A stretch of 64,000 nt of DNA from JBCBJX01 sp964342855 (GCA_964342855.1 CAYFIB010000006.1:58524-122523), one strand, 5' to 3'. Shown: positions 42,782 to 51,918, counted from the first letter of the stretch. The notes: generated from the letters alone by a model not told the origin. Program-made: numbers and translations.

Positions 42782-44629
42782 ATGAACTTAAAACACGCGA
42801 CCGCCGTCTCTCTCATCGCGCTCGCCGCAACCGTCGGCGCCGCCTTGGCCGTTCGCAGCGGCCCGGTGATGGATGAGCGCTCCGAGCTGAAACCGGGCCT
42901 GCGCGATGCGGGCGAAGCGATCTGGAACATGAAGCTCCTGCAGGCGGAGCCGAACCCGCCGGGCTTCTTTGAAGAAGACGGCATCTTCGCGCTGCCCTTC
43001 TCCGTCGCAGGCCTCGCGACCGAGGAGGAGAAGAAAGCCGCCGAGGAAGCCGCCGCCAACGGCGAGGAGGAAGAAGAGTTCCGTCCGCCGTCGATCAATT
43101 ACGCCAACTCCGACCTCGCGTTTTCCGGCGACAAGGTCTTCATGGGGAACTTCCACGGCTTCAACGTCTTCGAGACGACGGGCGAGGAGCTGACTCATGT
43201 CCTTTCCGTGGTCTGCCCGGGCGGTCAGGGCGACGTCTCCGTTTATGGCGATCTCGTTTTCATGTCCGTCGAGCAGGGCCGCGGACGGCTCGATTGCGGC
43301 GGCGGCGGCAATGAAGGCGATGTGAGCGCCGAACGCTTCCGCGGCGTGCGCATCTTTGACATCTCCGATCTTCAGAGCCCGGTTCAGATCGCCGCCGTCC
43401 AGACCTGCCGCGGCTCCCACACGCACACGCTGCTGCCGAGCAAGACTGACGACAATGTGCTCTATGTCTACAATCAGGGCACGTCTTACATTCGCCCGGA
43501 CGCCGAGCTGAAGGGCTGTTCCAGCGGCCCGGCGGAAGAAAACGCCGACACCGCTCTCTTCAGCATCGACATCATTAAAGTCGAGCTCGACAAGCCGGCG
43601 GACGCGAAAATCGTCAACCGCCCGCGCATCTTCGCGGACCGCGAGACGGGCGAGATCGACGGCCTCTGGAAAGGCGGCGCGAGCGCGGAAGGCGCACAGA
43701 CGGCGAGCGCGACCAACCACTGCCACGACATCACCGTCTATCCGGAGATGGGCCTCGCCGCGGGCGCCTGCTCCGGCAACGGCCTTCTTCTCGACATCTC
43801 CGATCCGGAGAACCCGAAACGGATCGCCGAAACCTTCGATCCGAACATGGCCTATTGGCACTCGGCGACGTTCAATAACGCCGCGACCAAAGTTCTGTTC
43901 GCCGACGAATGGGGCGGCGGCCTCGCCCCCCGCTGCCGCGAGGACGACCCGGCCGAATGGGGCGCGGACATCATCGTCGACATCACCGAAGACGGCCTTG
44001 AAAATCAGGCGATCTACAAGCTGCCGAGCATTCAGACGCGGGCGGAGAACTGCGTCAGCCACAACGGCGCCATCGTTCCCGTGCCCGGCCGCGACATCAT
44101 GGTGCAGGGCTGGTATTCGGGCGGCATCTCGGTCGTCGATTTCACCGACAGCGCCAACCCGGTCGAGATCGCTTACTTCGACCGCGGCCCGATCGACGAC
44201 ACCAAACTCGTGCTCGGCGGTTACTGGGCGTCCTACTGGCACAACGGCCGTATCTACGGGACCGAGATCAACCGCGGCCTTGATCTCTTCAAACTTCTCC
44301 CGAGCAAGTATCTTTCCAAGGCGGAGATCGCCGCGGCGGAGATGATCGCGTTCGAAGAGACGAACCCGCAGCTGCAGCGCCTCATCGAGTGGCCGATGGA
44401 GCCCGTCGTCGCCCGCGCCTATCTCGACCAGCTTCGTCGCGACGACGCCGTCAGCGGCCGGACCTTCCGCAAGACCAAACGCGAGCTCAATCGCTGGGCG
44501 AAAGGCAAGCCGCGCGCCGAGCGTCTCGCCGCTCTCGCCGCCGACTACCGCGCGTCGGCGCAGGACGCGTCCGAGACCGCCGCGTCACGCATGCTGAAGA
44601 TCGCCGAAGTCCTGGACGCCGCCGCGTAA
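42782..44629 (+). CDS. LVIVD-repeat exported beta-propeller protein
   Basis: 615 residues from ATG 42782, AACGGAG upstream. Signal peptide (SLIALAATVGAALAV), then repeated LVIVD-type blades: GVRIFDISDLQSPVQIA, NGLLLDISDPENPKRIAET, GGISVVDFTDSANPVEIA. A C-terminal helical segment of about 110 residues follows. Several Cys (TCRGSHTHT, NCVSHNG) may form disulfides. Adjacent DUF305 genes are often seen with LVIVD proteins. Function unknown. Confidence 0.85.
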   Translation: MNLKHATAVSLIALAATVGAALAVRSGPVMDERSELKPGLRDAGEAIWNMKLLQAEPNPPGFFEEDGIFALPFSVAGLATEEEKKAAEEAAANGEEEEEFRPPSINYANSDLAFSGDKVFMGNFHGFNVFETTGEELTHVLSVVCPGGQGDVSVYGDLVFMSVEQGRGRLDCGGGGNEGDVSAERFRGVRIFDISDLQSPVQIAAVQTCRGSHTHTLLPSKTDDNVLYVYNQGTSYIRPDAELKGCSSGPAEENADTALFSIDIIKVELDKPADAKIVNRPRIFADRETGEIDGLWKGGASAEGAQTASATNHCHDITVYPEMGLAAGACSGNGLLLDISDPENPKRIAETFDPNMAYWHSATFNNAATKVLFADEWGGGLAPRCREDDPAEWGADIIVDITEDGLENQAIYKLPSIQTRAENCVSHNGAIVPVPGRDIMVQGWYSGGISVVDFTDSANPVEIAYFDRGPIDDTKLVLGGYWASYWHNGRIYGTEINRGLDLFKLLPSKYLSKAEIAAAEMIAFEETNPQLQRLIEWPMEPVVARAYLDQLRRDDAVSGRTFRKTKRELNRWAKGKPRAERLAALAADYRASAQDASETAASRMLKIAEVLDAAA

Positions 44630-44641
44630 GCGGCGTCCGCT

Positions 44642-44665
44642 CCTGCGAGCGACCCTGCGAGCGAC
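44642..44665 (+). repeat. Perfect 12-bp tandem duplication between genes
   Basis: CCTGCGAGCGAC is repeated twice without a gap in the 49-nt spacer before the serine hydrolase gene, just ahead of its AAGGGGGATC ribosome binding site. Possible recent slippage; no function evident. Confidence 0.7.
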
Positions 44666-44678
44666 AAGGGGGATCACG

Positions 44679-45779
44679 ATGCGCCTGACGAACACAGCTA
44701 AGGGGCTCGCCGCCGCGGCGAGCCTTCTTGTTCTCGTCGCCTGCGGCGGCGAACCGACGCCGCCGCCGAGCCTTGAGACGCGCGCGGAAACCATTCTGGC
44801 GGAAGCCGACACCGTACCGGGCGTCGCGTTCGCGGTTCTCAGCGCCGACGGCTCCATGACCCTCGCGGCGGCGGGCGTCGCGGACACGCAAGGGCGCGCG
44901 TTCACCGCATCGACGCCCATCCGCATCGCGAGCAACACCAAAACCTTCGTCGCGGCCGCGGCGCTGCGGCTTTACGAACAGGGCGCGCTTGATCTCGACG
45001 CGCCGGTCGAGGGCCTGCTCGATCCGGATCTCGCCGCCCTGCTCGTTTCAGACGGCTACGACCTTCAGGCGATCACGCCCCGTCTTCTCCTCATGCACAG
45101 CGCCGGGATCGCCGAGCATGCCGACGACACATACGCCGGCGCCGTCATGCAGGACCCGACGCGCGTGTGGACACGGGCCGATCAGGTCGCCTTCGGTATG
45201 GAGAACACCGACCCCGTTGGCGCGCCCGGCGAGCGCTTTTCCTATTCCGATACCGGGTACGTCCTTCTTGGAGACATCATGGAGCGGATCTCCGGCGCGC
45301 CGCTGCATGAGATCGTCCGCCGCGAGCTGAAGCTCGACGAGCTGGATCTTTCCGAAACCTGGTGGGAGCGCTTCGAAGAGCCGCCCGCAGGCGCCGCGCC
45401 CCGTGCGCGCCAATATCTCGACGGCTACGACATCACCGATGTCGACGCGTCCATGGACCTCTATGGCGGCGGCGGCCTTGTCTCCAGCCCGCGGGACATG
45501 GCGCGCTTCATGGCGGCGCTGTTCAACGGCGAGGTCTTCGAGCAACCGGGAACTCTCAGCCTGATGACGGACGCGCCCGGCCAGCCGACGCCCGATCGCT
45601 ATCGGCTCGGCGTCTTCATCGATCTCATCGGCGAAGACGAGGTGTTCAGCCATTCCGGCTTCTGGGGCACCTACGCTGCCTATGCGCCGTCGACCGGAAC
45701 CGCCGCGGCCGGCGTCGTTCTCGACCCTGCCGCGTTCCGGGCCATGCGCGACGAAGTGAACGCGCGCGTCACGCAGTAG
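44679..45779 (+). CDS. Serine hydrolase lipoprotein, class C beta-lactamase/CubicO fold
   Basis: 366 residues from ATG 44679. Lipobox LVAC (Cys22). Beta-lactamase-like fold: SNTK motif Ser85-x-x-Lys88 in RIASNTKTFVAAAALRL, second motif YSDTGYVLLG (Tyr-Ser-Asp rather than Tyr-x-Asn) and a C-terminal HSGFWGTYAAYAP in the HxG position. Likely an esterase or D-aminopeptidase-like enzyme on the outer envelope, not a penicillinase by default. Confidence 0.88.
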   Translation: MRLTNTAKGLAAAASLLVLVACGGEPTPPPSLETRAETILAEADTVPGVAFAVLSADGSMTLAAAGVADTQGRAFTASTPIRIASNTKTFVAAAALRLYEQGALDLDAPVEGLLDPDLAALLVSDGYDLQAITPRLLLMHSAGIAEHADDTYAGAVMQDPTRVWTRADQVAFGMENTDPVGAPGERFSYSDTGYVLLGDIMERISGAPLHEIVRRELKLDELDLSETWWERFEEPPAGAAPRARQYLDGYDITDVDASMDLYGGGGLVSSPRDMARFMAALFNGEVFEQPGTLSLMTDAPGQPTPDRYRLGVFIDLIGEDEVFSHSGFWGTYAAYAPSTGTAAAGVVLDPAAFRAMRDEVNARVTQ

Positions 45780-45882
45780 TCCGCCCCGCGCACCTGTCGA
45801 AATCGTCAGGTGTGCGCGGCGCTCAGGCGGTCTAGCTTCCCCGCGACGCAACATGGCGCAACCACGCGCCGGGGGAGCTTTC

Positions 45883-47151
45883 ATGATGAACCTGTCCGCC
45901 GCCCGCTTCGCCGCGGCCGCCCTCCTTGTCGCCGCCTGCGACAGCGCTTCTGTTTCTTCGGCTGAAACGACGTCTACTTCGGCGGAAACGGCGTCTGCGG
46001 AAGCGGCGTCGTCCAACGCCTCCTCCAGCGCTCTCGTCCCTGTCGAGATGGAAATCTTCGTCGACGACGGCACGCCGATCCCCCGGTTCATGGTCGATGC
46101 GGCGTGGCCGAAGCTTCCCGCGGACCAGATCATCGGCCAGACGAGCGGCCTCGCCGTCGATGGCGACGACAATGTCTGGATCCTGCAACGGCCGAACTCC
46201 CTCGGCCCCACCGAAGCCGGCGCCGCCATGGAGCCGCCCATCGCCGTCTGCTGCCGCCCGGCGCCGCACGTCATTCAGTTTTCGCCGGAAGGCGACGTCG
46301 TGACCGCCTGGGGCGGCCCCGAGCACGCGCCGGACATTGACGGCGTGAACCAGTGGCCGGTGAACGTGCACGGCCTGTTCGTCGATACGGAGAACACCGT
46401 CTGGATCGGCGGCAATGGCGATGACGACCACGTCGTTCTCAATTTCACCGCCGACGGCGATTTCATCCGCCAGTTCGGCCAGCGCGGCGTAACGCGCGGC
46501 AATCTCGACCGCGAAAGCCTCGGCAACCCGTCGGACATCCACTATGACGCGGCGAGCGGCGAGGTGCACGTCTCGGACGGGTACATCAACAAGCGGGTCA
46601 TCGGCTTCGATACGAGCACGGACGGCTTCAAACGCTTCTGGGGCGCGAACGGCGTCGCCCCCGACGCGCCGACCCGCGAAGGCGCTTTCGATGTAAGCCA
46701 GGCGACCAGCACCTCCGACGGCGGCGCCGATCCGGAAGCGGCTCAGTTCGGCGACATCGTCCACTGCGTGAACCGGACGTCGGACGGCTATATTTACGTC
46801 TGCGACCGCCGCAACAACCGCGTGCAGGTCTTCCGCGCCGAGGGCGAGAGCGTCGAGCTAGTCGATAACATCGTCATCGCGGCGGAGACCGGCGGCACGC
46901 GGTCGGCGTCCGATGTCGCGTTCTCGCCGGACGAAACCTACGTCTACATCGCCGACATGATGAACGGCCGCGTCTGGATCCTGGAGCGGGCGACCCACCG
47001 CATCCTCGCCGCCTTCGGCCGAAACGGCCGCTATCCCGGCCAGTTCATCTGGCTGCACTCCGTGGCGACGGATTCCGAAGGCAATGTCTTTACAAGCGAG
47101 GTCAGCACCGGTCGCCGCGTTCAGCGCTTCGTTTATATGGGTGCGGAATAA
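45883..47151 (+). CDS. NHL-repeat lipoprotein, peptidyl-amidoglycolate-lyase-like propeller
   Basis: 422 residues; ATG 45883 or 45886 after GGGGGAG. Lipobox VAAC, then a Ser/Thr/Ala-rich linker of about 40 residues. Propeller blades follow: QTSGLAVDGDDNVWILQRP, NVHGLFVDTENTVWIGG, GNPSDIHYDAASGEVHVSDGY, DRRNNRVQVF, and a final YPGQFIWLHSVATDSEGNVFTSE. This layout resembles bacterial PAL-like NHL proteins. Function unknown; part of the exported beta-propeller neighbourhood. Confidence 0.85.
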   Translation: MMNLSAARFAAAALLVAACDSASVSSAETTSTSAETASAEAASSNASSSALVPVEMEIFVDDGTPIPRFMVDAAWPKLPADQIIGQTSGLAVDGDDNVWILQRPNSLGPTEAGAAMEPPIAVCCRPAPHVIQFSPEGDVVTAWGGPEHAPDIDGVNQWPVNVHGLFVDTENTVWIGGNGDDDHVVLNFTADGDFIRQFGQRGVTRGNLDRESLGNPSDIHYDAASGEVHVSDGYINKRVIGFDTSTDGFKRFWGANGVAPDAPTREGAFDVSQATSTSDGGADPEAAQFGDIVHCVNRTSDGYIYVCDRRNNRVQVFRAEGESVELVDNIVIAAETGGTRSASDVAFSPDETYVYIADMMNGRVWILERATHRILAAFGRNGRYPGQFIWLHSVATDSEGNVFTSEVSTGRRVQRFVYMGAE

Positions 47152-47157
47152 GCCGGC

Positions 47158-47814
47158 TCAGCGCCCGTAGCGCAGACTACCGAGAAAACGCCACGGCGCG
47201 GCGGGATCGAAGCCGATCTTTTTCGCCTGCGCCTTGGCTTTCTCGAACTGCATGACGTTTTCAATGCGCGCTTCAAGGAAGCCGGGCCAGCGTTCGCCTT
47301 CCGCATCGGCCAGCCAGACGGCGAAGGTGGAGAGATAGACGCCCGAGAGGATCGTCCGCTTGGAATAGTGGTTGAAGTCCGTCGCCGTATCGCCGCAGGC
47401 GCGCCAGATCGCGTCCGCCGTGCGCCAGGCGAGGCGCGGCGCGAGCCCCGCATGTTGCGGCAGGGCGAGCGTCGCGCCGGCGCGCCGGGCGGCCTCGCGA
47501 TGGGGCTCCAGCACCTCCAGACGGCAGCGGACCGCGCTCGTCACCTTATCACGAATGCGCATCTCCGCGCCGCCCGCCGCCTCAAAGCGCGCAAGCGCCT
47601 CTGCGTCGGTCGTGGACGACCAGAAATCGAGGAGATCGGCGACGCCGCGCGGAAAGAGGATTGCCAGATCCCCCTCGGGCAGCTCCGCCTCTCGCGCCGC
47701 AGCCTGTAACGTCTCGCGCGTGAAACCGGAAAACGCCGCTTCGTCCAGCGCCGCGCCCAGCACCTTCAGGCGGTCGGCGTCCAGCGGGTCGGCGTTCGTC
47801 TCAGATTCAGACAT
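47158..47814 (-). CDS. coq9: COQ9 family protein
   Basis: 218 residues. LLDFWSSTTDAEAL-like start, IRDKVTSAVRCRLEVL, AWRTADAIWRACGDTATDFNHYSKRTILSGVYLSTFAVWLAD match the COQ9/rpsU-divergent family; the C-terminal amphipathic helix (VMQFEKAKAQAKKIG) may bind membranes. In mitochondria COQ9 helps COQ7 in ubiquinone synthesis. As the family name implies, it is divergent from rpsU. Confidence 0.92.
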   Translation of the reverse strand: MSESETNADPLDADRLKVLGAALDEAAFSGFTRETLQAAAREAELPEGDLAILFPRGVADLLDFWSSTTDAEALARFEAAGGAEMRIRDKVTSAVRCRLEVLEPHREAARRAGATLALPQHAGLAPRLAWRTADAIWRACGDTATDFNHYSKRTILSGVYLSTFAVWLADAEGERWPGFLEARIENVMQFEKAKAQAKKIGFDPAAPWRFLGSLRYGR

Positions 47815-47928
47815 GGCGGCTACCTCTTCGCGATCGGCGCACGGCTTCCGGTGTGGACAGGCCCGCGCGCCTTTGCTAGCAAGCGTCTCCCCGGTTAGGC
47901 CCGTCGGCGGTCGTCAGGGGAGTAGGTG

Positions 47929-47956
47929 AAACGCCGCATGTGCGGCGTTTTTGTTT
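47929..47956 (+). terminator. Terminator-like hairpin just upstream of rpsU
   Basis: AAACGCCGCA-TG-TGCGGCGTTT followed by TTGTTT: a 10-bp stem with a T run, in the coq9-rpsU spacer and 28 nt before the rpsU ribosome binding site. It would end a short leader RNA or attenuate rpsU. Confidence 0.7.
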
Positions 47957-47998
47957 GGAACCTCGAACGACCACGTCCGAGAACGGGAGGGCGGAACC

Positions 47999-48208
47999 AT
48001 CGTCAACATCGTCGTGCGCGACAACAATGTCGAGCAAGCCCTGCGGGCGCTGAAAAAGAAGATGCAGCGCGAGGGCACTTTCCGTGAAATGAAACGCCGC
48101 AAGTTCTACGAGAAACCCTCGGAGAAACGCGCGCGTCAGAAAGCCGAAGCCGTGCGCCGTGCGCGCAAACTGCAGCGCAAACGCCTGCAGCGCGAAGGCC
48201 TCGCATAA
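47999..48208 (+). CDS. rpsU: 30S ribosomal protein S21
   Basis: About 69 residues. The sequence IVNIVVRDNNVEQALRALKKKMQREG is the full S21 N-terminus, with MKRRKFYEKPSEKRARQKAEA following. The only codon at the homologous start is ATC (47999), 8 nt after a clean GGGAGG; no ATG, GTG or TTG is available there. The frame opens at TTG 47951, but this would put the Shine-Dalgarno sequence inside the gene. AUC start is therefore proposed. S21 is small and often regulated. Confidence 0.85.
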   Translation: MVNIVVRDNNVEQALRALKKKMQREGTFREMKRRKFYEKPSEKRARQKAEAVRRARKLQRKRLQREGLA

Positions 48209-48230
48209 ACTGGAATTGCGAAGGCGCCTG

Positions 48231-49397
48231 ATGTCCATGACCGGGCGCCGCGCCTCCACTCTCAAATCGATCTCCGCTAGCCTCATCGGGCTCGCTGCGC
48301 TTGCGTGCGCGTGCGCCAGCCTAGAGACGACGCCGCCGACGCCCGAGGCGTCCGCCGTCGAAACCGAGCGTCGCCTGCAGGTGCAGGCCGCGATCGATGA
48401 GCGTCTAGAGCTGACCCGGCGCGTCCAGCGTCTCGCCTGGCCTCTCCTCTCCAAATCCACGGATCTCTGCGCCGACGACGTGAAGCCGATGCTCGGCCTG
48501 CGATTCGCCGACGCCGAAGCGCTCGCCGACGCCATTAAAGGCCTGCGCAAACAGGACGTCCGTTTCGCGGGGTATGACGACCGCGTGCGCGTCATCGCCG
48601 CTCCGAAAAATGCGCCCGCAGGCGCGGCGGGCGTCGAGGTGGGGGACGAGCTTCTGTCCGTAAACGGCGAACCGCTGCCGGACCGCCACCGACTGAAGGC
48701 CGTCGCGAAGGCGTTCGACGCCGCTCTGGAGACCGTTGACGACGCCGACGCGCCGCCCGTCCGGCTCGGCCTGCGCCGGGGCGACGAGCTGCTCGACCTC
48801 GAGGTTTCACCGGAACCTGCCTGCAAGACGGGCCTTGCTCTCGGGTCGACGCCGACCATCAACGCGTCCGCCGGTTTCCGCACCATCACCGTGCACGCGG
48901 GCCTCGCCCGCGCCGTCGACGACCGTCAACTGCAGTTCGTCATCGCCCATGAACTCGGCCACCGGCTCATGCGCCATCCGCAGAAAGGTACGCGCGCGAG
49001 CCTCCTTTCCGGGCGCGCGGCGCTCGGCGTCGCGGGCGGCGTGGTCGGCGGCGTCGCCGATATCGGTCTCTCGCTGATCGGCCGGAAGCCGGAAATCCCT
49101 CTTGGGGTGCGCGGCGCGGCGCTTGCGGTCTATCCCTTCGGCGAGGGGTTCGAACGCGAAGCCGACTACTGGGCCGTCTATCTCATCGCCCGCGCCGGCG
49201 GTGATCTGACGGACGTCGAGGACATCTACGCGACCTTCGCGACCTTGAGCCCGACCTCAAGCTGGGCGCGGATCATTCATCCCCCCACGCCGGAACGCGC
49301 GGTCGCCGTGCGCAACGCCGTCGCGGAAGTGCGCGCGAAAGCGGCCGCGGGCGCGCCGCTGCTGCCGGAGGGCTATGCGCCGCCCGCAGGCGACTAG
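48231..49397 (+). CDS. M48 family metalloprotease lipoprotein with PDZ-like domain
   Basis: 388 residues from ATG 48231. Lipoprotein signal with Cys26. A PDZ-like region (AGAAGVEVGDELLSVNGEPLP, about 130-200) precedes the zinc motif HELGH (His240, Glu241, His244) and the third ligand Glu in FEREADYWAVYLIARAGGD. Likely a periplasmic or outer-membrane protease for quality control (BepA-like role possible). The start is 22 nt after rpsU. Confidence 0.9.
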   Translation: MSMTGRRASTLKSISASLIGLAALACACASLETTPPTPEASAVETERRLQVQAAIDERLELTRRVQRLAWPLLSKSTDLCADDVKPMLGLRFADAEALADAIKGLRKQDVRFAGYDDRVRVIAAPKNAPAGAAGVEVGDELLSVNGEPLPDRHRLKAVAKAFDAALETVDDADAPPVRLGLRRGDELLDLEVSPEPACKTGLALGSTPTINASAGFRTITVHAGLARAVDDRQLQFVIAHELGHRLMRHPQKGTRASLLSGRAALGVAGGVVGGVADIGLSLIGRKPEIPLGVRGAALAVYPFGEGFEREADYWAVYLIARAGGDLTDVEDIYATFATLSPTSSWARIIHPPTPERAVAVRNAVAEVRAKAAAGAPLLPEGYAPPAGD

Positions 49398-49481
49398 CAT
49401 TTTAAGAGAAGCCGACCGGCGGCGCCGACCTGTCATTCATCTTCTGGTAAGATCCTCCGCGAACGCCGCCCGGAGAGATCG

Positions 49482-50981
49482 ATGCGCCCCTTTATCGTCA
49501 CCGCCCTCGGGTTCGCCGCCCTCGCCGCCTGCAGCGACAGCGACGCGCCCGCCCCTTCCGGCTCGTTCTCTTTTACATCCGCGAGCTCGGCGTCGGTCGC
49601 CGAAAACACGAGCGGCGCGGTTTATTCACCGACGCTCACGGGCGCGACCATCGCCGATCTGACCTTCGCCCTGACCGGCGACGACGCCGGGGCCTTCACC
49701 GTGAACGCCGCAAGCGGCGCGATCAGCTTCGCCGCCGCGCCGGACTTCGAGCTTCCAACGGATACGGACGACGACAACGTCTATAACGTGCGGCTGACGG
49801 CGACGGGGCCTGGTTCGAGCGCTTTCATCGACCTCGCGATCACGGTCACGGACGTGGACGCGGAGATGATCGCCCGGCGCGTCGGGACTGGATTTTCTGG
49901 GCCCGTGTTCCTCACCGGAACCGGCGACGGCACGGGCCGCCTCTTCGTCGTTCAGCGCGGCGGACGCATCCGCATTCTTGATCCGCAGACGGGCGCCATC
50001 GATCCGACTTTCTTTCTGGATCTTTCCGGCGCGATCTCCACGACCAGCGAGATGGGCCTCCTCGGCCTCACCCTCGCGCCGGACTATGAGACAAGCGGGA
50101 CGTTCTACATCTATGTGAACGCCATCAACGGCGACTCCGAAATCCGCCGCTATCAGCGCTCCAGCGTCGATCCGGATACGGCGGATCCGTCGACCGGGGA
50201 CGTCATCCTCCGTTTCGCGCAACCCGCCGGAAACCATAATGGCGGGTGGATCGGCTTCGGCGCCGACGGGTTTCTCTATATCGCCTCCGGCGACGGTGGC
50301 GCGGATCCGACCGAAGCGCGCGACGTCTCGACCAAGCTCGGCGCCATCCTCCGCATCGATGTGACGGACGATGATTTCCCGGCGGATGACGCGGCCGATT
50401 ACGCTATCCCGACCGATAATCCGTATGCGAGCAGCGGCGGCGACCCGGCCGTCTGGGCCTATGGCGTGCGCAACCCCTACCGCGCGAGCTTCGACGCCGC
50501 GACGGGCGATCTCTATATCGGCGATGTCGGCCAGAACCGGGTCGAGGAGATCAGCATCCTTCCCTTCGGCGTGGCGGACATCGATTTCGGCTGGGACCGG
50601 TTCGAAGCGACGCTCGCCTTCAACGACACAGGCGGCCCGGCGCCAACCGCGCCGGTCGTGGAATACGATCACGGCGGCGCGCTCGATCAGGGCAACTCCG
50701 TCACCGGCGGCGTGGTCGTGCGCGGCGACGGCCCGGAGGCGCTCCACGGGCTCTATCTCTTCGGCGACTTCGTCTCGGGCAATATCTGGACTGTTCCGGT
50801 GAGCGATCTCACCTCCGGCACGACGGTGTTCGGCCCGGGGCTGACAAATCGCAACACCGAGCTGACGCCGGATGTCGGGAGCATCAACAATCCCTCAGCC
50901 TTCGGACGGGATGATGATGGCGGCGTCTACATTCTCGATTTCGACGGAGACGTCTTCGCGGTCGAGGACGATCCGGCTTAA
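49482..50981 (+). CDS. Lipoprotein PQQ-type sugar dehydrogenase (glucose/sorbosone-like) with cadherin-like domain
   Basis: 499 residues. Lipobox LAAC. Residues about 30-125 are a cadherin-like Ig domain (ENTSGAVYSPTLTG, DTDDDNVYNVRLTATG). The propeller follows (about 130-495): GFSGPVFLTGTGDGTGRLFVVQRGGRIRI, ISTTSEMGLLGLTLAPDYETSG, AGNHNGGWIGFGADGFLYIASGDGG, WAYGVRNPYR, IGDVGQNRVEEI. This is the glucose/sorbosone dehydrogenase family; PQQ binding is likely but unproven. It ends in a 4-nt convergent overlap with the lipase gene. Confidence 0.9.
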   Translation: MRPFIVTALGFAALAACSDSDAPAPSGSFSFTSASSASVAENTSGAVYSPTLTGATIADLTFALTGDDAGAFTVNAASGAISFAAAPDFELPTDTDDDNVYNVRLTATGPGSSAFIDLAITVTDVDAEMIARRVGTGFSGPVFLTGTGDGTGRLFVVQRGGRIRILDPQTGAIDPTFFLDLSGAISTTSEMGLLGLTLAPDYETSGTFYIYVNAINGDSEIRRYQRSSVDPDTADPSTGDVILRFAQPAGNHNGGWIGFGADGFLYIASGDGGADPTEARDVSTKLGAILRIDVTDDDFPADDAADYAIPTDNPYASSGGDPAVWAYGVRNPYRASFDAATGDLYIGDVGQNRVEEISILPFGVADIDFGWDRFEATLAFNDTGGPAPTAPVVEYDHGGALDQGNSVTGGVVVRGDGPEALHGLYLFGDFVSGNIWTVPVSDLTSGTTVFGPGLTNRNTELTPDVGSINNPSAFGRDDDGGVYILDFDGDVFAVEDDPA

Positions 50982-51688
50982 GCGTCGATGGTGATCGAGC
51001 CGACGAAATTGCTCGGACCCTGAAGCGAGGCGATCACGTTCGCCATGCTGTGGCGGTTGACGCTCCAGCCGGCGGGCGAGATTTCGATGACGTTTCCGAC
51101 ATGTCCGCCGCCCCAGAACGAGGCGCTGACCGGGTCGTACGGCAGGCGCACGTTCAGCCCGAGTTCGCGTTTCACCGAGCCGAGCCGCAATTGCTGCACC
51201 TTGCTCGCGAGGGCGAAAACCGCGCCGCCGAGAACCGGCGTCCCGATATAGCTCGCTGCAGAATACAGCCGCCCGCGAAGGCGCGTGAACCAGGACGGGT
51301 TCGCGACGTTCGTCGCCATGGGCGGGGCGTTGAAGGTCACGAACGGCGTATTCGTCAGATAGCCGATGGATTGCGCGAGCGCCCCGCCGAGGGAGTGGCC
51401 GGTGAGGATCAATTTCTTCGCGCCGCAGCTCCCCAGCCCTGCTTCAAAGAGCTGGGTCGCGTCGTCCATCTGCTCCGGGCGCCGGCCGACAGCGAGCTGA
51501 TAGTCGCTGACGAGATCCTCGGAGTTGTAGGTGCCTTTGAAAGCGACGATGCAGAAGCCGCCGCGCTCGTAAATCGCACCCTGAAAGCCCGTGGACGGAT
51601 TGCTGATGAGATTGCGGCGCGCGAAGTCGCCTTCGCCCGATTTGTAAATGTCAGAGGCGACTTTCGCCAGATCGAGAACCGTGAGCAT
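50978..51688 (-). CDS. Class 3 lipase-like alpha/beta hydrolase
   Basis: 236 residues. Nucleophile elbow GHSLGGA with Ser99, and the upstream FKGTYNSEDLVSDYQL is characteristic of class 3 (Lipase_3) enzymes, which act on triacylglycerols or phospholipids. No signal peptide is seen. It is 71 nt downstream of the 52-aa small gene on the same strand and may be co-transcribed. Confidence 0.85.
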   Translation of the reverse strand: MLTVLDLAKVASDIYKSGEGDFARRNLISNPSTGFQGAIYERGGFCIVAFKGTYNSEDLVSDYQLAVGRRPEQMDDATQLFEAGLGSCGAKKLILTGHSLGGALAQSIGYLTNTPFVTFNAPPMATNVANPSWFTRLRGRLYSAASYIGTPVLGGAVFALASKVQQLRLGSVKRELGLNVRLPYDPVSASFWGGGHVGNVIEISPAGWSVNRHSMANVIASLQGPSNFVGSITIDA

Positions 51689-51759
51689 ATCGCCCCCCGC
51701 TTTGCCCCCAAGAACCTGAACCCGACGGCGTGTCCGGTCCGGTTCAGTCAGCCTTCAAA

Positions 51760-51918
51760 CTAGTCGAGCTTCTTGACGTCCACGTTTTCAAGATGCGCGA
51801 GCGTCAGACCGGGAATGTAAAACTGTCCGCCGGACCCGACGAGCTTGCCCCCGCCGATTGATTGGCGTTCGTCGCCGCCGAGCGAACTCCAGGCGAGGTC
51901 CTGATTGAGGATCGTCAT
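51760..51918 (-). CDS. Small protein of 52 residues, unrecognised
   Basis: Begins at ATG 51918 and ends TAG at 51760-51762, 159 nt. A strong ribosome binding site AGGAGG lies 8 nt upstream, much better than chance. The peptide has a Gly/Ser-rich middle (SIGGGKLVGSGGQFYIPG) and an acidic/basic end VDVKKLD; no TM segment or signal peptide. It lies between a lipase gene (downstream, same strand) and an alpha/beta hydrolase gene. No family recognised. It may be an accessory, stability factor or partner of the lipase, by context only. Confidence 0.7.
   Translation of the reverse strand: MTILNQDLAWSSLGGDERQSIGGGKLVGSGGQFYIPGLTLAHLENVDVKKLD

Noticed and set aside
45791..45812. CACCTG...CAGGTG inverted repeat after the serine hydrolase gene as a terminator
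   Set aside because: Stem is bulged when extended and no T run follows.
47890..47930. GGTCGTCAGGGGAGTAGG resembling the start of a yybP-ykoY manganese riboswitch
   Set aside because: Only the GGGGAGTAG stretch matches; the second conserved loop and a manganese transporter gene are missing, rpsU follows instead.
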